The translations under genes and the position numbers were made by a program. From Rhodoferax sp. (GTDB lineage: Bacteria > Pseudomonadota > Gammaproteobacteria > Burkholderiales > Burkholderiaceae_C), in contig JARWZT010000001.1 in assembly GCA_029866205.1 (NCBI GenBank), positions 186,001 through 250,000 of the forward strand: a DNA stretch of 64,000 nucleotides, written 5' to 3'. Of the stretch, positions 45,038 through 55,200 are shown piece after piece. The notes under the pieces are model-generated. The model made no database searches, was not told the DNA's origin, and saw only the letters and a program-made list of their open reading frames with translations. The stretch's first letter is position 1. Every line of letters begins with the position of its first letter.

Positions 45038-46207
45038 TCAGGCTTGACTTCTCATACTTCGCGAGTGCCCGTGAACCGCCTCCACCAAGGCCGCCACATG
45101 GTCTGGTGGCGTAAATTGGCTGATGCCATGGCCCAGATTGAAAATGTGCGTTGGGCCTGTGCCTGACCCCATGTGGGGCGTACCAAAACTGTTCAGCACC
45201 CGCGCAACTTCTGTGTAAATTTGGGCGGGAGGCGCAAACAGCACGTTGGGATCAATATTGCCCTGCAAGGCCTTGCCTGGCCCGCCTGCAATGCCGCCGA
45301 CAGCAGCGCGCGCTGCGCCTAGGTTAACCGTCCAGTCCAGGCCCAGCACGTCGCAGTCCAGCGCAGCCATGTCTTGCAGCCACAGTCCGCCACCTTTGGT
45401 GAACACGATGCGGGGAATAATCTGGCCCTCCGGGCCGTGGCGCTTGAGTTGGCCCAGCACCCGCGCCGTGTACGCCAGGCTGAAGGTCTGGAAGGCGCCG
45501 TCGGACAGGACTCCGCCCCAGCTGTCAAACACCATGACTGCCTGTGCTCCCGCGTCAATTTGGGCATTCAGGTAGGCCGCCACCGCGTCGGCATTGATGG
45601 CCAAAATTCGGTGCATCAGGTCAGGGCGGGCGTACAGCATGGTTTTGACCAAACGGTAGTCGTCTGAGCCTGCGCCCTCCACCATGTAACACGCCAGCGT
45701 CCAAGGGCTACCGGAAAAACCAATCAATGGCACACGGCTTCGGCCGTCCGCCTGGGTCAGCGCGCTGCGAATGGAGCTCACGGCGTCAAAAACATAACGC
45801 AGTTTGTCCATGTCGGGCACTTCCAGCCGTGCCACGGCCTCCTCGTCACGTACCGGATGTGCAAAGCGTGGGCCCTCGCCCAGCGCAAAGCTCAGACCCA
45901 ATCCCATGGCGTCCGGCACGGTCAGGATGTCACTGAACAAGATGGCCGCGTCCAGCGGATAGCGCTCCAGCGGCTGCAGGGTGACTTCGGTGGCGTAATC
46001 CCGGTTGGTCGCCAAGCCCATGAAACTGCCGGCCTGCGCCCGGGTGGCACGGTATTCGGGCAAGTAACGACCGGCCTGGCGCATCAGCCAAAGGGGCGTG
46101 TAAGGCGTCGATTGGCGCAGGCAGGCGCGCAAAAACGTGTCGTTGTGCAGCGGTGCAAAGGTCGCATTCAGCGCGTCGAGAGTGGGCGTGGTGCTGGTGG
46201 ATTTCAT
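45038..46207 (-). CDS. hemE: Uroporphyrinogen decarboxylase
   Basis: The ATG at 46207 gives 389 residues; an open frame runs further upstream but shows nothing conserved. Signatures are [35 protein letters not shown], the substrate site [16 protein letters not shown], and the tail [28 protein letters not shown]. The enzyme removes four carboxyl groups from uroporphyrinogen III in haem synthesis. It is divergent from the dynamin-like gene and lies upstream of priA. Confidence 0.96.
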   Translation of the reverse strand: MKSTSTTPTLDALNATFAPLHNDTFLRACLRQSTPYTPLWLMRQAGRYLPEYRATRAQAGSFMGLATNRDYATEVTLQPLERYPLDAAILFSDILTVPDAMGLGLSFALGEGPRFAHPVRDEEAVARLEVPDMDKLRYVFDAVSSIRSALTQADGRSRVPLIGFSGSPWTLACYMVEGAGSDDYRLVKTMLYARPDLMHRILAINADAVAAYLNAQIDAGAQAVMVFDSWGGVLSDGAFQTFSLAYTARVLGQLKRHGPEGQIIPRIVFTKGGGLWLQDMAALDCDVLGLDWTVNLGAARAAVGGIAGGPGKALQGNIDPNVLFAPPAQIYTEVARVLNSFGTPHMGSGTGPTHIFNLGHGISQFTPPDHVAALVEAVHGHSRSMRSQA

Positions 46208-46500
46208 GGCTTTGGGTGCGTGATCGCTCGCGTTGTTCAGGGTTTGCGGGACAGTGCCACAGGACCCACGCAAGGGACCTCCGGTCTGGTGCAGGCGCTC
46301 CGGGGTTGGCAAACCACCCCCGTTGGGCGCGGCAGCAAGTGTACGCAACTCGCCCATCACCGTGGAAGTCTCGGTCTGGGAGCGGTGCGCAGCAGCGAAA
46401 GCCTCCGTGTCGAAAACGCGGCGTGCAGCGACATACATTTATCCAATTGAATAAATTTTCAAATTTAAATATCTATACTGAGGAGGATAAGGGAGGCACA

Positions 46501-48438
46501 TTGAAATCCACATTCAACGCCCACTGGGACGCACAAAACGCTTCGCAACGCGAATTTTCCTTTTTACTGCGCCTTTTTTCGCGTTGGTTAAAGGACAACG
46601 CGCTGATGGACGCCGCCGTTCAAGACCGTCTGAAGTGCCTGGAAAGCAGGGCGCAGTTAAGCGGGGCCAAGCTTGTCTTTGTCGCCGAGTTCCTGCGCGA
46701 CACATCAGAAATTCTCGATGCCCTGGTGTTTGCCGACTGCGGGCGCGCCATCATGCCCACCAGTGCTGGGCGTGCCCTCTGCCCCATTGAAATCAGATCC
46801 CAACCCGGCCTTGCTCCCAGCCTGCGTCTCTTGCCCATTTGGACCAAGCTACAGCCTCAGACGCTCACCGATTTGCGTCACACCTCCGAGGCCTGGACCC
46901 ACTTTGACCTTGATGTGAACGACCCCGCGCAAATCGCCCGTACCTTTGCGCAGCTCACCGAGTCCCTGCAGGTCACGCAGCAAGAAGCTCAGGCGCTGGG
47001 CTTGGCGTGCCAACAAACCACCGAGCCCAGCCCGCCCACCGACGACTCAGCGCTCGTGCAGGTGCCGAAATGGCGTCACGCAAGCGTCAACTTCCTCCAT
47101 CCCTTGCTAGATGAAGGGGTAGTCATACTGGACATGTCCCATCGCAACGGCACCCAGGCGGATCCTGAAATCATCGCCAGTCTGATCGAGCAGGCCAAAG
47201 GGTTCGTGTTTATCCTGTCTGCCGACACTGGCGCGATTGGGTGGGATCTCGCCCTGAACCAGAAACCAGTCCACTCCCACGTCCACCACGGCCGCAGCAA
47301 ACTGGTGGTGCTCAGTAACGTTGCTCCCTTTGGGGACGAACTCCGCAGCATCCCAAATGCACAGATACAGGTCCAACTGCAAAGGCTTTGCGCGGACACG
47401 GCCTTGGAAGTCGATTCCGTAAATAGCTTCGTGGTGTCCGACCCCATGGGCCTGGTGGACAAAGCCGGTGGCAACGCCGACCTGCCAACGCGAGGCGGTT
47501 TCCCGATCTTTGACGCCGCCCTGGCCCAAGGAATGGCCGGAGGCTGCCGAGCGGCCATGTGCAAGGCGATTGCGAAAGACATTTCCAAACTGCACACCGA
47601 GGTGGGGCGCATGATTTCCGCCCGCCAAATCGGCGTCGCGGACCAGCGAGCCGGGCTCGAAGCCTTGAGGGCAAGCAGCGACGCCGTCCTGCACCCAATG
47701 CGCCAACGCATCGCGCACGAGCTGCAGGAGTTCGAGCGCGGGATATGCAAAGTTCGCGCGTTCAAGGCCGTGAATGCGCGACTTTTTCTGGTGGTCCAGG
47801 ACGCCCTTGATCCCTTGCATCTGCCGGAGGCAATGCAGTTGCTGTCGCAAGCACTGTCACAGCCTGGTTTAAAGCGTGGAGTCAAAAAAGCTTACGCCGA
47901 AACTTTTCTGCGCCTTCGGCATACCTTGCACGAGGCGCTTGACACCGTGCAAGAAATACGCGAAATGCAAGTCGCCACCTTCCACCAGATCACTGCTGAA
48001 CTGGGCGCTGAGCTGCAACTCCCGGCACCACCGGCACTTGAGGTCGGTCTGCTGGATTTGGAGCTGATTGAACGCAGTCACCAGTCCTACCTCGGTATTG
48101 GCAATCTGTGGCGCCTTCAGCAGCCCAAATTCACGCAGCGCCTGGTCGCCTCTCTGGCGTCCGAGCTCGCGGCGTTGCAGACAGCAACGCAAAAGGACGC
48201 TGAGTTATGGCGTGATGCGGTCGTGGAGCACTTGGACAGGCAAGTAGAAATACGTCGGTCCCATTTTGCAAACCGACGAGAGGCGATAGCAAAAATTGGT
48301 GATGTGGCCCACGGACTCGATCAACGCCAGCTCCACTTGGCCGATCAACAGAAGACCATGGCTGCCTTGGTCTCCAAGCTCAACGAAAAGGCAGCTCAAC
48401 TGGCGGCTGCCAATGAAGACCACCACGCGAACGGGTAA
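46501..48438 (+). CDS. Dynamin-like protein with lost GTP-binding motifs (predicted pseudo-GTPase)
   Basis: TTG at 46501, four bases after a GGGAGG ribosome site, gives 645 residues; the open frame upstream is not conserved-looking. The framework of bacterial dynamin-like GTPases is recognisable: KLVFVAEFLRDTSEILDALV, then PTSAGRALCPIEI, PLLDEGVVILD, FVFILSADTGAIGWDL and LVVLSNVAPFGDEL. The catalytic positions are gone: the P-loop GxxxxGKS reads AEFLRDTS (62-69), the DTPG box reads DMSH (211-214), and the NKxD box reads SNVA (272-275). The C-terminal 250 residues are helical, as in the dynamin stalk. The frame is intact, so it is probably a working protein without GTPase activity. It lies just before the pil-chp operon. 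Confidence 0.78.
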   Translation: MKSTFNAHWDAQNASQREFSFLLRLFSRWLKDNALMDAAVQDRLKCLESRAQLSGAKLVFVAEFLRDTSEILDALVFADCGRAIMPTSAGRALCPIEIRSQPGLAPSLRLLPIWTKLQPQTLTDLRHTSEAWTHFDLDVNDPAQIARTFAQLTESLQVTQQEAQALGLACQQTTEPSPPTDDSALVQVPKWRHASVNFLHPLLDEGVVILDMSHRNGTQADPEIIASLIEQAKGFVFILSADTGAIGWDLALNQKPVHSHVHHGRSKLVVLSNVAPFGDELRSIPNAQIQVQLQRLCADTALEVDSVNSFVVSDPMGLVDKAGGNADLPTRGGFPIFDAALAQGMAGGCRAAMCKAIAKDISKLHTEVGRMISARQIGVADQRAGLEALRASSDAVLHPMRQRIAHELQEFERGICKVRAFKAVNARLFLVVQDALDPLHLPEAMQLLSQALSQPGLKRGVKKAYAETFLRLRHTLHEALDTVQEIREMQVATFHQITAELGAELQLPAPPALEVGLLDLELIERSHQSYLGIGNLWRLQQPKFTQRLVASLASELAALQTATQKDAELWRDAVVEHLDRQVEIRRSHFANRREAIAKIGDVAHGLDQRQLHLADQQKTMAALVSKLNEKAAQLAAANEDHHANG

Positions 48439-48490
48439 AGCAGAAGCAATTGCGTAGCAGACAGCGCCTGGCGATTTGCGGTTTCTATAA

Positions 48491-48518
48491 AGTAGTAAAA
48501 ATTACAATTTTTACTACT
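48491..48518. promoter_or_regulatory. Perfect AT-rich palindrome before pilG
   Basis: AGTAGTAAAAATT (48491-48503) and AATTTTTACTACT (48506-48518) are perfect inverse copies with two bases between. It lies 53 bp after the dynamin-like gene and 37 bp before pilG. It may be an operator for the pil-chp operon or a weak terminator; no GC stem or separate T-run is present. Confidence 0.55.
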
Positions 48519-48555
48519 ATGTCCATTAGAATAAAACTCATTTAAAAAATGTCCA

Positions 48556-48966
48556 ATGAAAAATCAATCAAATGTGCCTGGATTCGGAGGTCGCGTCATG
48601 GTGGTGGACGACAGCCATACCATTCGGCGGAGTGCTGAGATTTTCCTCAAGCGTGCTGGCCACGAAGTTTTTCTGGCGGAGGATGGTTTTGACGCCTTGG
48701 CCCAAGTGAACGATCTGGTGCCTGACCTGATCTTTTGTGACGTTCTGATGCCCCGGCTCGACGGCTACCAGACCTGCGCCATCATCAAGCGCAATGCGCG
48801 CCTTGCATCCGTGCCCGTTGTGATGCTTTCCTCCAAAGATGGAGTGTTCGACAAGGCACGAGGGCGCATCGCCGGAGCCGACCACTACATCACCAAGCCC
48901 TTTACGAACGAAGAGCTGCTCGACGCGGTGCAGCAGTTCGCAAACGCAAGCCAGGGAGCCCACTGA
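48556..48966 (+). CDS. pilG: PilG-type response regulator
   Basis: The 136-residue protein is a single CheY-like receiver domain: acidic pair in VMVVDDSHTIRRSAEIFL, phospho-acceptor Asp in LIFCDVLMPRLDGYQ, and the Lys in YITKPFTNEEL. PilG-type regulators receive phosphate from ChpA and steer type IV pilus extension. It is first in the pilG-pilH-pilI-pilJ-chpA operon and overlaps pilH by one base. Confidence 0.9.
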   Translation: MKNQSNVPGFGGRVMVVDDSHTIRRSAEIFLKRAGHEVFLAEDGFDALAQVNDLVPDLIFCDVLMPRLDGYQTCAIIKRNARLASVPVVMLSSKDGVFDKARGRIAGADHYITKPFTNEELLDAVQQFANASQGAH

Positions 48967-49331
48967 TGTCGGTGCAAAAAGTCCTGATCGTGGACGACTC
49001 TAAGACCGAAACCTTGTTGATCGCAGCGATCCTTCGGGAAAACGGATACGGCGTTGCGACCGCAGAAGGCGCCGATCAGGCCATGGAAAAAATAGCGATG
49101 GAGCGGCCCGATCTCATCCTTATGGACATTGTGATGCCAGGACGCAACGGCTTTCAGCTCACGCGAACCATCAATCGAACGCCGGAATTTGCCGATATCC
49201 CCATCATCTTTTGTACCAGCAAAAGCCTGGAGACCGACAAGGTCTGGGGCCTGCGCCAGGGAGCGCGCGACTACATCATCAAACCGGTGAATGCTGCGGA
49301 ACTCATTGCCAAGATTAAGGCCCTGGGCTAA
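48966..49331 (+). CDS. pilH: PilH-type response regulator
   Basis: The 121-residue receiver domain has KVLIVDDSKTETLLIAAILRENG, the phospho-acceptor in LILMDIVMPGRNGFQLTR, and the conserved Lys in YIIKPVNAAEL. PilH acts with PilG in twitching control, often as the retraction-side regulator or phosphate sink. Its start overlaps the pilG stop. Confidence 0.92.
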   Translation: MSVQKVLIVDDSKTETLLIAAILRENGYGVATAEGADQAMEKIAMERPDLILMDIVMPGRNGFQLTRTINRTPEFADIPIIFCTSKSLETDKVWGLRQGARDYIIKPVNAAELIAKIKALG

Positions 49332-49337
49332 ACGGGC

Positions 49338-49886
49338 ATGGCCCAAAAAGAGTCTCTCAAAGACCTGCAGGCGCGCCTCGCCGAGCGGTTGAAGCTTGCC
49401 CATGCCACGGGCGAGTCCGCAGCCTGGCTGGCAGTCACCGCTGGCAGAGGAAACTACCTGCTTCCCTTACGCCAATCGGGGGAGATTTTCTCAATTCCAC
49501 AGTGGCATGTGGTGCCGCACACGCAGCCTTGGTTTTTGGGTGTCATGGCCATCCGCGGGACGCTGTTCGGGACCGTCGACTTGGCGCGGTTCATCGCCCA
49601 TGCCATCGGTGCCGGTGTGGACTCCCTGGACGATCTGCAATCTTTGGGAGATGAAACACCTAGCGTGATCACCATTAATCCGGCGATTGAGGTTGGCTGT
49701 GCTTTGCAGGTGGGACGTTTGTCCGGCTTGAGGTCGGGGCAGGCCTTCGTATCGTCACGTGATGCGACAGCGGGGGCTCCGTCATTTTTTGGCAGCCAGT
49801 TTGTCGATGCGCAAGGCAAGACTTGGCAAGAAATCAACCTGCAAACGTTGTCCCAGTCGCCGCAGTTTTTAAACATCAGCGCATAA
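49338..49886 (+). CDS. pilI: CheW-like adaptor PilI
   Basis: The 182-residue protein has a CheW domain: [45 protein letters not shown] is the characteristic strand-loop pattern with the conserved RG. It couples the receptor PilJ to the kinase ChpA at the inner membrane. It lies 6 bp after pilH and 13 bp before pilJ. Confidence 0.92.
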   Translation: MAQKESLKDLQARLAERLKLAHATGESAAWLAVTAGRGNYLLPLRQSGEIFSIPQWHVVPHTQPWFLGVMAIRGTLFGTVDLARFIAHAIGAGVDSLDDLQSLGDETPSVITINPAIEVGCALQVGRLSGLRSGQAFVSSRDATAGAPSFFGSQFVDAQGKTWQEINLQTLSQSPQFLNISA

Positions 49887-49899
49887 ACAGGTACCCGCC

Positions 49900-52179
49900 A
49901 TGGACATTCCAAATTTGCTTCCGTTAGCCAGTATCAACAAGACATCGGTGGACGCCACGTCAGAGGCTCATCCTGAGGTTGCTGAGCGCGCAGAAGCGGA
50001 CGGCGCAGGCCCTGAACATTTGTCCGTGGCCTCGCCCCCGGTTTCCGAGCAAGCCGACCCAGCGCCAAATCCGCCACAGGACGCCTCACAGATCATGGTG
50101 TCGGTGCCTGGAATCGGTACGCGCAGTGTGCGGGCGCAACGGCGATTGCTGAGTGCGGTGCTGGCCCTGTCTCTGGTGGTGGTGCTTCCGGCAGCCATCT
50201 ATAAATTGCAATTACTGAACATGGTCGCGCAGCAGATTGCTGTCACCGGGCAGGCACTGACGCAATCCCAGCGCTTGGCCAAGTCCGTAACGCAGGCCCT
50301 GATGGGAAATCCGCAGGCTTTCGTCGACATTGCAGCCAGCACCGAAGTGCTTTCCAAGTCGACCGATGCGTTGGAGCATGGCGACGGTGGCATGCGGATC
50401 CAAGCACTGCCAGCGGAAATCCAGCCTGCGCTGCGTCCCGCTCTTGCGCTGGTGGCGCAAGCCCAAAAGAGCAGCATGATGATCTTGGACCAACAGAAAG
50501 TCCTTGAGCAAATTGGGGTGGCGCTGGCGCGCATGAACCGCCAGTCTGAAGATTGGCTTGAACTGACCAAAACCATCTCGTCAATGAAACAACAGCAAGG
50601 TGCTTCACCCGGCGATATTTCGGCGGTGGGCGAGTTGTCCACCCTCACCCAGCGCATTGGCAAGTCCACCAATGAATTCCTGAATAGCCAAGGTGCCAGC
50701 CCGGAAGCGGTGTTTCTTCTGGGCAAGGACCTCAACGCATTCAAAGATATTTCCCAGGGGTTGCTGGAGGGCAGCGCAGACTTGCGCCTGACGGCCACCC
50801 AGGACAAGGCGACGCGCGACAAGTTGGTCGAGTTGATCGCGATGTTTGAAGAGATCCGCTCCGAAGCCGGCGCAATTTTGAACAATCTGCAGGTTTTGAT
50901 GGCGGTGCGTCAGGCGCAAGCCGGCGTAATTTCTGACAGCGAGCCATTGCGGGAGCACCTGGAGGCACTTCAGGACCAGCTTGCGGCGCGAGCCAAAGAA
51001 GGCCTTCTCGCCACAGGCGCGCTTGCGCCACTTGCCTTGCTGGTCTTACTCAGTGGACTGGGCTTGGCCTATGTCCAGGTGCAAGAAAGCCGAATTCGCC
51101 AAGGCATCGCGGAGGCCCAACGCCAAGCGGCGCAACAAAGCAGTGAAACCGCGAACCAGGCTGCGGCAGATGTCAGACGCATCAACGATTCCAACCAGGC
51201 GGCGATTCTGCGACTGATGAATGAACTGCTGGCGGTGGCTGGTGGCGACTTGACGCGGGAAGCCACGGTGAGTGAAGACATCACGGGCGCCCTTGCTGAT
51301 TCTGTCAACTACACCGTCGAGGAGTTGCGATCGCTTATTGCGAGCGTGCAGGGTGCGGCTGAGCGGGTAAACCAAACCACCGCCGTGGTGGGTAGAACTT
51401 CGCAAGCCTTGCTGGCAGCCTCAGACGTCCAATTGAAGGACATTCGGGAAGCCGGTCGTTCCGTCGTGGAGATGTCTGGACGAATCACTGATGTGTCAGC
51501 GCAGGCGCAAGAATCTGCCCTGGTGGCGCGCCAGTCCTCGCAGGCGGCTGAGTCGGGTTTGCTGGCGGTACAGAGCACGATCGGCGGTATGAACACCATC
51601 CGCGAGCAGATTCAGGAAACGTCCAAGCGCATCAAACGGCTGGGTGAGTCGTCGCAGGAAATTGGCGAAATCACGGACTTGATCTCGGACATCACTGAAC
51701 AGACCAATGTGCTGGCACTCAACGCGGCGATCCAGGCGGCCTCTGCAGGAGAGGCCGGACGCGGATTTTCCGTTGTGGCCGAAGAGGTGCAGCGTCTCGC
51801 CGAACGGTCCGCCGATGCAACCCGGCAGATTGCCGTGCTGGTCAAAATGATCCAGACCGATGCACAAAATGCAATGGGCGCCATGGAGCGCTCGGCCCAA
51901 GGTGTGGTGGCCGGTGCGCAGCTCTCCGACAACGCGGGGGAGGCTTTGACCGAGATCGACCGAATATCGCGCCAGGTTGCTGATCAGATTGTGCAAATTT
52001 CTGGTGCTGCTTCGCGTGAAGCCGAACTGGCCAGCGGCGTAGCGCAGAACATCCAGTTAATTTTTGCCGAGACCGAAAAAACGGCGGATGGCACCCGAGC
52101 CACGGCGAGCCAGGTGCGTGAACTGTCGCACACCGCCCAGGAGCTGAGCCAATCCGTAGCACGCTTTAAGTTAGCTTAA
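49900..52179 (+). CDS. pilJ: Methyl-accepting receptor PilJ, with long N-terminal extension
   Basis: The protein has 759 residues. The first 80 are Pro/Ala/Glu-rich and probably cytoplasmic, an extension beyond the usual PilJ start. TM1 is about 83-102 ([21 protein letters not shown]). The periplasmic sensor holds the PilJ repeat [24 protein letters not shown]2 is near 370-390 ([19 protein letters not shown]). The signalling tip is [20 protein letters not shown], with a conserved [20 protein letters not shown]. PilJ passes pilus surface-contact signals to ChpA. Confidence 0.94.
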   Translation: MDIPNLLPLASINKTSVDATSEAHPEVAERAEADGAGPEHLSVASPPVSEQADPAPNPPQDASQIMVSVPGIGTRSVRAQRRLLSAVLALSLVVVLPAAIYKLQLLNMVAQQIAVTGQALTQSQRLAKSVTQALMGNPQAFVDIAASTEVLSKSTDALEHGDGGMRIQALPAEIQPALRPALALVAQAQKSSMMILDQQKVLEQIGVALARMNRQSEDWLELTKTISSMKQQQGASPGDISAVGELSTLTQRIGKSTNEFLNSQGASPEAVFLLGKDLNAFKDISQGLLEGSADLRLTATQDKATRDKLVELIAMFEEIRSEAGAILNNLQVLMAVRQAQAGVISDSEPLREHLEALQDQLAARAKEGLLATGALAPLALLVLLSGLGLAYVQVQESRIRQGIAEAQRQAAQQSSETANQAAADVRRINDSNQAAILRLMNELLAVAGGDLTREATVSEDITGALADSVNYTVEELRSLIASVQGAAERVNQTTAVVGRTSQALLAASDVQLKDIREAGRSVVEMSGRITDVSAQAQESALVARQSSQAAESGLLAVQSTIGGMNTIREQIQETSKRIKRLGESSQEIGEITDLISDITEQTNVLALNAAIQAASAGEAGRGFSVVAEEVQRLAERSADATRQIAVLVKMIQTDAQNAMGAMERSAQGVVAGAQLSDNAGEALTEIDRISRQVADQIVQISGAASREAELASGVAQNIQLIFAETEKTADGTRATASQVRELSHTAQELSQSVARFKLA

Positions 52180-52231
52180 AGCGGCCATTGCCAACTTCCC
52201 TGACCTTGGTTCCATCCTGACTACTCCCATC

Positions 52232-55200
52232 ATGGCCTCGATTTCCGCCTTCAATGCTAGTGTTGGTGGGGCACAGGACCTCGGGCCTTTAGCGTGGATC
52301 CTGGAAGATCTGCGTGCGTCGCTGACCAGCGCAGGCAACGCTGTGCGTCGCTACGTCTGGAGTCAAAAGACCGGCGTCGGCGCCCAGCTCACGCAGGCAG
52401 ACACCAGCGAACTGCGTCAAGCCCGCCAAAAATATCACCAGAGTGCAGGCGCTCTGGACATGGTGGGCCAGCATCGCGTGGCCATGGTCCTTCGATCGAT
52501 GGAGGCGCTTGCACAAAAATTTGTCGAGTGGCCCGATATGTGTAACGAAGCCGCTGCACGCCGCGTGGACAACGCCAGCCATGCGGTGGTGGACTATGTG
52601 GAAGGGCTCTTGCGGGGCACCCAGGGTTCGCCTGTCGCGCTTTTTCCCCAGCAGCGCGCAGTCATGGAGCTGTACGGTGCCGAACGCATTCATCCGGCAG
52701 ACCTTTGGCACTGTGCATGGCATTGGCTGCCGATGGCGCTTCCCGGTGCGCCAGAACCCCTGTACTACGCCCCTCCGGTACGCGCGAGTCTGGGTGACGC
52801 ATTGCTGCCGGTTCTAAAAACGCTGGACGCTGCGCATGCGATGCAGATGGCGCTCCTGTGCGCCGGTCTGGCGGCAGGTGAGTCGTCACTGGAGGCGCGT
52901 CGTTATTGGACTTTTGCCGCAGGTTTCTTTGAGGCGATCGCCTTGGACTCTCTACCGGACGACGTGTATGTGCGACGCAGCGCAGCCAAAATTATCCCCC
53001 GGTATGCGTTGCTGTCCGTGGGCAATATGGAGTCGCTTGCACTGGCAGTGCACGAGTTAATGTTCTTCTGCGCCCTTGCCAAGCCACCCGCAGGCGCGCA
53101 CGGTGCCTTCTTGCAGGCAATTCGCCGAACTTATGCATTGGAGGACCTCTACGGTATCGACTATGAGGCGTCGCCCTTCGGCAGGTTTGACCCGGTTCAG
53201 TTGTCCTTGGTGCGAAAACGCATTGCGACTGCTGAAGAAAGCTGGTCGGCGCTCGCGGGCGGTGACCTGAGCCGCTTCGGTTCCGTTGCGGAGCAGTTTG
53301 CACAGCTGGCAGAGGGTGTCGCGAAATTGCATTCGGGCAACTTGGCCCTGGTCGGTGCACTGGGTGCAGCCGCACAAACGACCGCACGAACAAACGCGAC
53401 TCCAAGTCCGACGGTCGCGATGGAGGTGGCTACCACTCTCCTGTACCTTGAAGCCGTCTATGAAGATCTGGACTTTACCGATCCCACCGTGGAGCAACGC
53501 AGCGCGCGTTTGGCTGCTCGGCTGCAGCATGCCTGCACAGGCGGCGTAGCTCAGCCCATTGAGGGCTGGATCGAAGATCTGTACCGCCGTGTGAGCCACC
53601 GCAACACCATGGGTTCGGTGGTGACAGAGCTGCGGCTGTCACTCGCCGAAATCGAGAAATCACTGGACAGCTATGTTCGGCGTCCTGCGGATGCGGGTGT
53701 GCTGCAACCGGTCCCCACGAGTCTGGGGCAAATACGGGGCGTGTTTTCCGTGCTCGGTCTTGACCAAGCGGCACTGGCGGCCTTGCGTATGCGTCACAGT
53801 GTGGAGCAGCTACTTGTCTCAGCCGAAGGACACTTGCCTATCTCCTCCGTGTTGGTCTCCCGGCTGGTCAGCAGCTTGAGTGCCATGGGCTTTTTGATCG
53901 ATATGCTGGCCTACCAACCGACATTGGCCAAAGAGTTGTTCGTGTTCGACGAGGCCGAGGGGGAATTAAAGCCGAGCATGGGCCGCGAGATCACGTTGGA
54001 GTCAAAACAGAATGCGGCTCAGGCACATCTACCTGACGCTCATACGCCTGCGCCCCTGATCCAAGAAGCGGATGGGCCTTCGGACCGTGATGATCTCAGC
54101 GGCACCCAGGTGATGCCAGGGGCCATTACGATCGATGACGCCGATGACGCCGATGACGCCGATGGAGGCGAGATTCTTGTCATATTTTTGGCCGAGGCGC
54201 GCCAAGTACTTCAAAGCGGCATGCAGGCGGTGGATACGTTGGCCTCGGCGCCCGACAATTATTCTGCATTGGTGGCTTTACGGCGGGCCTTCCATACGCT
54301 CAAGGGCAGCGCGCGCATGGTCGATCTGCATAATTTGGGTGAGGCTGCCTGGGCTTTTGAGCAGCTTCTCAATGACAGCCTCGCCGAGCGGCAGCCCGTC
54401 AACCCTAATTTGATTGCGCTGTGCAAGGACGCATTGGCGGGGCTGGAAAGTTGGATCGATGCGATCTCGCAAGACCTGGCCCCGCCCCTGGATTTCTCTG
54501 ATTTTCGGCGCGACGCCGATCGACTGCGCTTGCTCGACCCGTCTGAGTCTTTACCAGACGAGGTCCACACCAGGCGCTCACCTGATGCCCTAGCGCTGTC
54601 AGTTGAAGTGCCTCCTGCGGCTGTTGGCGACCCCCAAGAGCCATGGTCTACCCTGGACCGAAGTGCCGAGCTGCAGCCGTTGTCGCTTCATGCGAGCAGT
54701 ATTTACCAGCCAGCCGCCGATGCCACCAGCATGGAGCAGACCCAAACACCACCCGACGTGATCGTTGGGCATCTTCGGTTGAGCGCCGATGTTTTCGGAG
54801 TGTTTATTGAGGAATCTATTGGTTGGGCGCTCCGACTCCAATCGGTACTCGCGCAGTGGGATGCCGAAACCCTGCAATCGGTGCCCCTTGGCGCTGCAGA
54901 CTTGGCGCACTCGCTGCAGGGAAGTGCGGCAGCGGTGGGTTTTACCGGTCTGTGGGCGCTGGCACGGGCGCTTGAGCAGACCCTGGACCATCTTCAAGTG
55001 CATGGCTTGTGCGGCGACGCCTGTAAACCGGTGTTGTTCGATGCGGCCGGCGAGGTCAAACGTTTGCTGGTTGATTTTTCGATAGGCACTCTCGCCGAAC
55101 CCAGTCCCGCTGTCTTGCAGTCGCTGGCGAAATTGGTCCATGCGCAAGAGGTTCAGGGGCAAGGCGACGCCCCGCAGGAAGCCAGCGGAGCCGCCGACAG

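Noticed and set aside
46208-46438. N-terminal extension of hemE by 77 residues
   Set aside because: The extension shows nothing typical of HemE, whose conserved part begins just after the ATG at 46207.
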